Shown piece by piece: positions 34,159 to 36,406 of a stretch of DNA of 36,406 bases. The DNA is from Oscillatoriales cyanobacterium RM2_1_1 (GTDB taxonomy: Bacteria; Cyanobacteriota; Cyanobacteriia; Cyanobacteriales; Microcoleaceae), in NCBI GenBank assembly GCA_012033335.1, contig JAAURB010000052.1, forward strand, positions 1 to 36,406. Reading direction: 5' to 3'. Both the position numbers and the translations under genes were made by a program. Each line of letters opens with the position of its first letter. Positions within the stretch are counted from its first letter, which is position 1. The notes beneath the pieces are model-generated. The model did not search any database and was not told the DNA's origin. It saw only the letters and a list, made by a program, of their open reading frames with translations.

Positions 34159-35109
34159 ATGGAACCTGCACAGATTATTACCTTAACGGTCACTTCAGAC
34201 CCCCTAGACTCTACAGAACCCCGTCTGGATCGCTGGCTAGCTGACCATTCAGACCTGTCTCGCTCCCGAATTCAAAGCCTAATTTCCCAAGGTCAGGTTC
34301 AAATCAATCAAGCGGTTTGTCAATCCAAGAAAGCTATCGTCAAACCGGGCGATCGCCTGCAAATTTCAATTCCTCCGGCTGAACCCTTAGAACTAAAACC
34401 CTTGGAATTTCCCCTGGAAATTCTCTATGAAGATGAGGAATTAATTATTATTAATAAACCCGCTGGATTGGTGGTTCATCCCTCGGCAGGCCATGAGAAT
34501 GATACTTTAGTCAATGCCCTATTAGCTCACTGTCATACCCTGGCGGGAATTGGGGGTGTCCAGCGTCCCGGCATCGTCCATCGACTGGATAAGGATACCA
34601 CCGGAGCCATTGTTGTGGCAAAAACAGACTTTACCCTGCAACATCTGCAGGATCAAATTCGGGCAAAAACTGCCCGACGGGAATACCTGGGAATCGTCTA
34701 TGGCTCCCCCAGGGAAGACTTTGGTACGATTGATCAACCGGTGGGTCGGCATTTGAGCGATCGCCTGAAAATGTCAGTGGTTCCCCTGGAAAAGGGGGGG
34801 CGCAACGCCGTTACCCATTGGCAGGTGCAGGAACGGTTGGGAAATTATAGTCTGATCCTATTTGTCCTGGAAACCGGGCGCACCCATCAGATTCGGGTGC
34901 ATTCAGCCTTCATGGGCCATCCAATTGTGGGGGATCTTGAGTATAGCAAGGGGCGTTCAATCGGCGTAAATCTCTCGGGTCAAGCCCTCCATGCCTGGAA
35001 ATTAAGTCTGCAACATCCTATCTCAGGAGAGACGATTGCCGCCGTTGCCCCCCTACCGGCAGACATGATAACGCTGCTGCATGTATTACGACGACGCACA
35101 TCCCAGTAG
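34159..35109 (+). CDS. RluA/RluD-family pseudouridine synthase
   Basis: 316 aa. An S4 RNA-binding domain (RLDRWLADHSDLSRSRIQSL to KAIVKPGDRLQISI) precedes the synthase domain. Catalytic Asp is D144 in GIVHRLDKDTTGAIVVAK. Further motifs are INKPAGLVVHPSAGH and LETGRTHQIRVH. It converts uridine to pseudouridine, probably in 23S rRNA (RluD sites 1911/1915/1917 in E. coli); the exact paralogue is uncertain. Only 12 bp separate it from the TolC-type gene, so they are likely co-transcribed. A strong hairpin begins right after its stop. Confidence 0.94.
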   Translation: MEPAQIITLTVTSDPLDSTEPRLDRWLADHSDLSRSRIQSLISQGQVQINQAVCQSKKAIVKPGDRLQISIPPAEPLELKPLEFPLEILYEDEELIIINKPAGLVVHPSAGHENDTLVNALLAHCHTLAGIGGVQRPGIVHRLDKDTTGAIVVAKTDFTLQHLQDQIRAKTARREYLGIVYGSPREDFGTIDQPVGRHLSDRLKMSVVPLEKGGRNAVTHWQVQERLGNYSLILFVLETGRTHQIRVHSAFMGHPIVGDLEYSKGRSIGVNLSGQALHAWKLSLQHPISGETIAAVAPLPADMITLLHVLRRRTSQ

Positions 35110-35128
35110 GGGTTGGGTTTCCCAACCC
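35110..35128 (+). terminator. GGGTTGGG/CCCAACCC hairpin after the pseudouridine synthase
   Basis: An 8-bp perfect GC-rich stem (35110-35117 with 35121-35128) with a TTT loop starts one base after the stop codon. TATCTCTTTT follows, an imperfect T-rich tail. It is also the first part of the tandem repeat, so it may be a dispersed repeat used as a terminator. Confidence 0.5.
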
Positions 35129-35197
35129 ATTAGTATCTCTTTTCTAGTTTCCCAACCCATTAGTATCTCTTTTCTAGTTTCCCAACCCATTAGTATC
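35118..35197. repeat. 30-bp tandem repeat, 2.7 copies
   Basis: The unit begins TTTCCCAACCCATTAGTATC and ends TCTTTTCTAG. Copies at 35118-35147 and 35148-35177 are identical and a partial third covers 35178-35197. It lies directly after the pseudouridine synthase gene. Perfect identity suggests recent duplication. Confidence 0.9.
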
Positions 35198-35255
35198 CCA
35201 AACCCACGCGACCTAAAATTGTAGGATCAAGAACGCCTCAAATAAGCCAGGTTTA

Positions 35256-35654
35256 TTAACGATATGGACGCGCTACTCCGAGTAGCAACAGCATCTTCCC
35301 TAGATCCAGGGGGCAGTAGACAGAGCCTAGATATCGGTGATACTTCTCTTGCTTCAGTTTTCCTTTTCTGGTAGTCTCCAGCTTTACCAGAACGACACGA
35401 AGTAACAGAAGCATTTGGGTCACTCGTCTGGCCCGCCGTCCCGCCGAAGTTTTGAGCTCCGGGGCATTCACAGCGCTCAACCGAAGACGCTTCACCTGGG
35501 GCCGTAGAGGAATAATCAAATCCAGAGTGTCTGCGTCGATCACCCGGGTCACAAGTGCCAGATGGCAGGGAAGCAAAAGACGAACCAACAGTCCAGGAAT
35601 CACCCCAATCACGGTGATTATAGCCCTCAGAATTATGAATCGATTTTGACCCAT
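35256..35654 (-). CDS. Staphylococcal-nuclease-like (thermonuclease) protein
   Basis: 132 aa. A hydrophobic N-terminal helix (FIILRAIITVIGVIPGLLV) may export or anchor it. The SNase fold follows: VTRVIDADTLDLIIPL, VKRLRLSAVNAPELKTSAGR and YHRYLGSVYC. By alignment with the Staphylococcus enzyme, D21 is D42, R35 is R58, E43 is E66 and R87 is R107, so catalytic Arg/Glu/Arg are kept. The calcium ligand D40 is replaced by N63, which may weaken activity. The core is unusually Leu/Arg-rich and short, so it may be diverged or inactive. A second frame at 35227-35673 is the shadow. It overlaps the small upstream gene by 22 bp. Confidence 0.7.
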   Translation of the reverse strand: MGQNRFIILRAIITVIGVIPGLLVRLLLPCHLALVTRVIDADTLDLIIPLRPQVKRLRLSAVNAPELKTSAGRRARRVTQMLLLLRVVLVKLETTRKGKLKQEKYHRYLGSVYCPLDLGKMLLLLGVARPYR

Positions 35655-35827
35655 CCAGCTCGTTGCAAATCAATTAACCGGAAAATCGAACCCTTGTCAC
35701 TCTGCCAACAGCCTCGGCTAATCCGATGCAGACATAAAACCTGATTGCCGCGATGATATACCAACTGGTCAGGCTGTAGGAATACCTGCTGGTTACTCAC
35801 TCGTTCAAGTTGCAGTTGACTGACCAC
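35633..35827 (-). CDS. Small protein of unknown function upstream of the nuclease-like gene
   Basis: 64 aa from a GTG start at 35827, with AGGGGAG about ten bases upstream, a good ribosome binding site. The sequence (QLQLERVSNQQVFLQPDQLV, CLHRISRGCWQSDKGSIFRL) is mixed and protein-like, without membrane span. I do not recognise a family. Its 3' end overlaps the nuclease-like gene by 22 bp, which suggests translational coupling. Confidence 0.42.
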   Translation of the reverse strand: MVSQLQLERVSNQQVFLQPDQLVYHRGNQVLCLHRISRGCWQSDKGSIFRLIDLQRAGWVKIDS

Positions 35828-36340
35828 GATTATTAAACTCCCCTGGTTCTGGATTATTGATGACTGTGAATTATTACTCTTAAATCATAGAATACTCATT
35901 CTACCGCTTTTACCGGAAAATAAACTCTTTTTATATTATTTCTCACGAAAGACTCATATTGATAGCTGGTTCACTTCACTCTGCTTGAGTCCATCCAACT
36001 TGATGGCTTGCATAACTTTTTGCCGGACGTCATTGTTGCAGGGTTTAGCCGCAGAAAGATCAAGGTAGGGGAAATGCTTATAGCTTGTGTCCTAAGACTC
36101 ATGAATAGAGCCATAAAACCTCCAGATAGTTTGATCCGGATGCTAAATTCCCAATGGGAGAATCATGGTTTTGTGGGGGTGCTGTTGGTCGCATAGTTTT
36201 CGTCCCCGAATAGAGTCAAAAGAGGGAACGCCACTGATTTCGCAAAACCCCTGCAAGTCCAACTGAATCAAAAAGAGGTGGAATTTTTGCAACGAGTCAA
36301 CCCACTAAAGAATATCAAGCTCTACTCGCTCACCAGGTTC

Positions 36341-36374
36341 TAAGTAGCTAGGCACAATTAATCAGAAGATACAT
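36341..36374. repeat. Right copy of the 34-bp inverted repeat
   Basis: Exact reverse complement of bases 5-38. It begins TAAGTAGCTAGGCACAATTA. The first two or three bases may serve as a stop codon of a decayed upstream frame. A GC-rich repeat follows immediately. Confidence 0.85.
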
Positions 36375-36375
36375 A

Positions 36376-36406
36376 GGGGGTTGAAGGGGGCGCTGCCCCC
36401 TTCCTG
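36376..36406. repeat. GC-rich dispersed repeat, copy 2, cut by the window end
   Basis: A G-run, then TTGAAGGGGGCGCT and GCCCCCTTCCTG. It matches the reverse complement of 7667-7697 with a few changes. The window ends inside this repeat, as expected for an assembly break at a multi-copy element. Confidence 0.6.

Larger units (their letters stand above)
35828..36406. other. Right-end non-coding region with repeats
   Basis: About 580 bp. There is no convincing gene; a TTG frame at 36008-36196 (62 aa) is unrecognised and probably spurious. The plus-strand frame near 36245-36342 reads LQVQLNQKEVEFLQRVNPLK before a stop, faintly like the start of an IS630-type transposase. The end contains the 34-bp inverted repeat (36341-36374) and the second GC-rich repeat copy (36376-36406). 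Confidence 0.45.

Noticed and set aside
35118-35197. CRISPR array
   Set aside because: The 30-bp units are directly contiguous without spacers, so this is a simple tandem repeat.
35227-35673. 148-codon minus-strand frame overlapping the nuclease-like gene
   Set aside because: The overlapping 132-aa frame shows clear SNase motifs, whereas this one has none and is Ser/Arg-rich shadow sequence.
36008-36196. 62-codon frame near the right end
   Set aside because: It starts with TTG, has no recognisable domain and lies in repeat-rich DNA.

Overview
The window reads as chromosomal DNA of a cyanobacterium. Three things support this. The HIP1 octamer GCGATCGC occurs about 28 times in 36.4 kb by eye. 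The gene set is typically cyanobacterial: the clock-output kinase SasA, an ABA4-like carotenoid protein, DUF928, CHASE2-CHAT and TPR-CHAT proteins, and an HstK-type giant Ser/Thr + His kinase. Short GC-rich dispersed repeats are also present. A multicellular or mat-forming lineage with a large genome is plausible, but the genus cannot be read from the sequence. The two window ends carry a 34-bp perfect inverted repeat, and the right end stops inside a second dispersed repeat, so this is probably a whole contig broken at repeats.

Layout. 0-7.5 kb: a short manganese catalase, with an operator-like dyad at its likely promoter, and a 2003-aa kinase/ATPase/TPR/GAF/histidine kinase, both on the minus strand. 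7.5-8.1 kb: non-coding DNA with one dispersed repeat. 8.1-11 kb: glycogen debranching enzyme GlgX and a PEP-CTERM exported protein. 11-12.4 kb: gene-poor. 12.4-19.9 kb: a CsoR/RcnR-type metal sensor resembling InrS, a two-partner-secretion outer-membrane transporter (TpsB), an exported TPR-CHAT protease split by a one-base frameshift, a BaiN/HI0933-type flavoprotein and a DUF928 exported protein. 20-24.2 kb: a CDF metal exporter, two small cyanobacterial proteins (one phasin-like) and a DUF2079 membrane protein. 24.3-28.2 kb: SasA and a second CHAT protein with a membrane CHASE2 sensor domain. 28.2-31.4 kb: a HAD phosphatase of the HDHD1/GPP type, a mercuric-reductase-like flavoenzyme, an ABA4-like protein and a 31-aa single-span membrane peptide. 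31.5-35.1 kb: a GNAT acetyltransferase, a TolC-family protein with a long extension and an RluD-type pseudouridine synthase, close together on one strand. 35.1-36.4 kb: a tandem repeat, a staphylococcal-nuclease-like protein and apparently non-coding repeat-rich DNA.

The most interesting theme is an envelope set: an orphan TpsB, an exported CHAT protease, a DUF928 protein and a CHASE2-coupled CHAT protease, with no TpsA substrate in the window. I infer that these belong to one surface-protein secretion/processing and sensing pathway. The sequence shows the parts and their proximity, not the connection. Other points worth checking are the frameshift in the first CHAT gene, a hairpin covering the TpsB Shine-Dalgarno sequence, a 12-bp coding minisatellite beside a perfect hairpin inside the DUF2079 gene, and the repeat insertion in the giant kinase.
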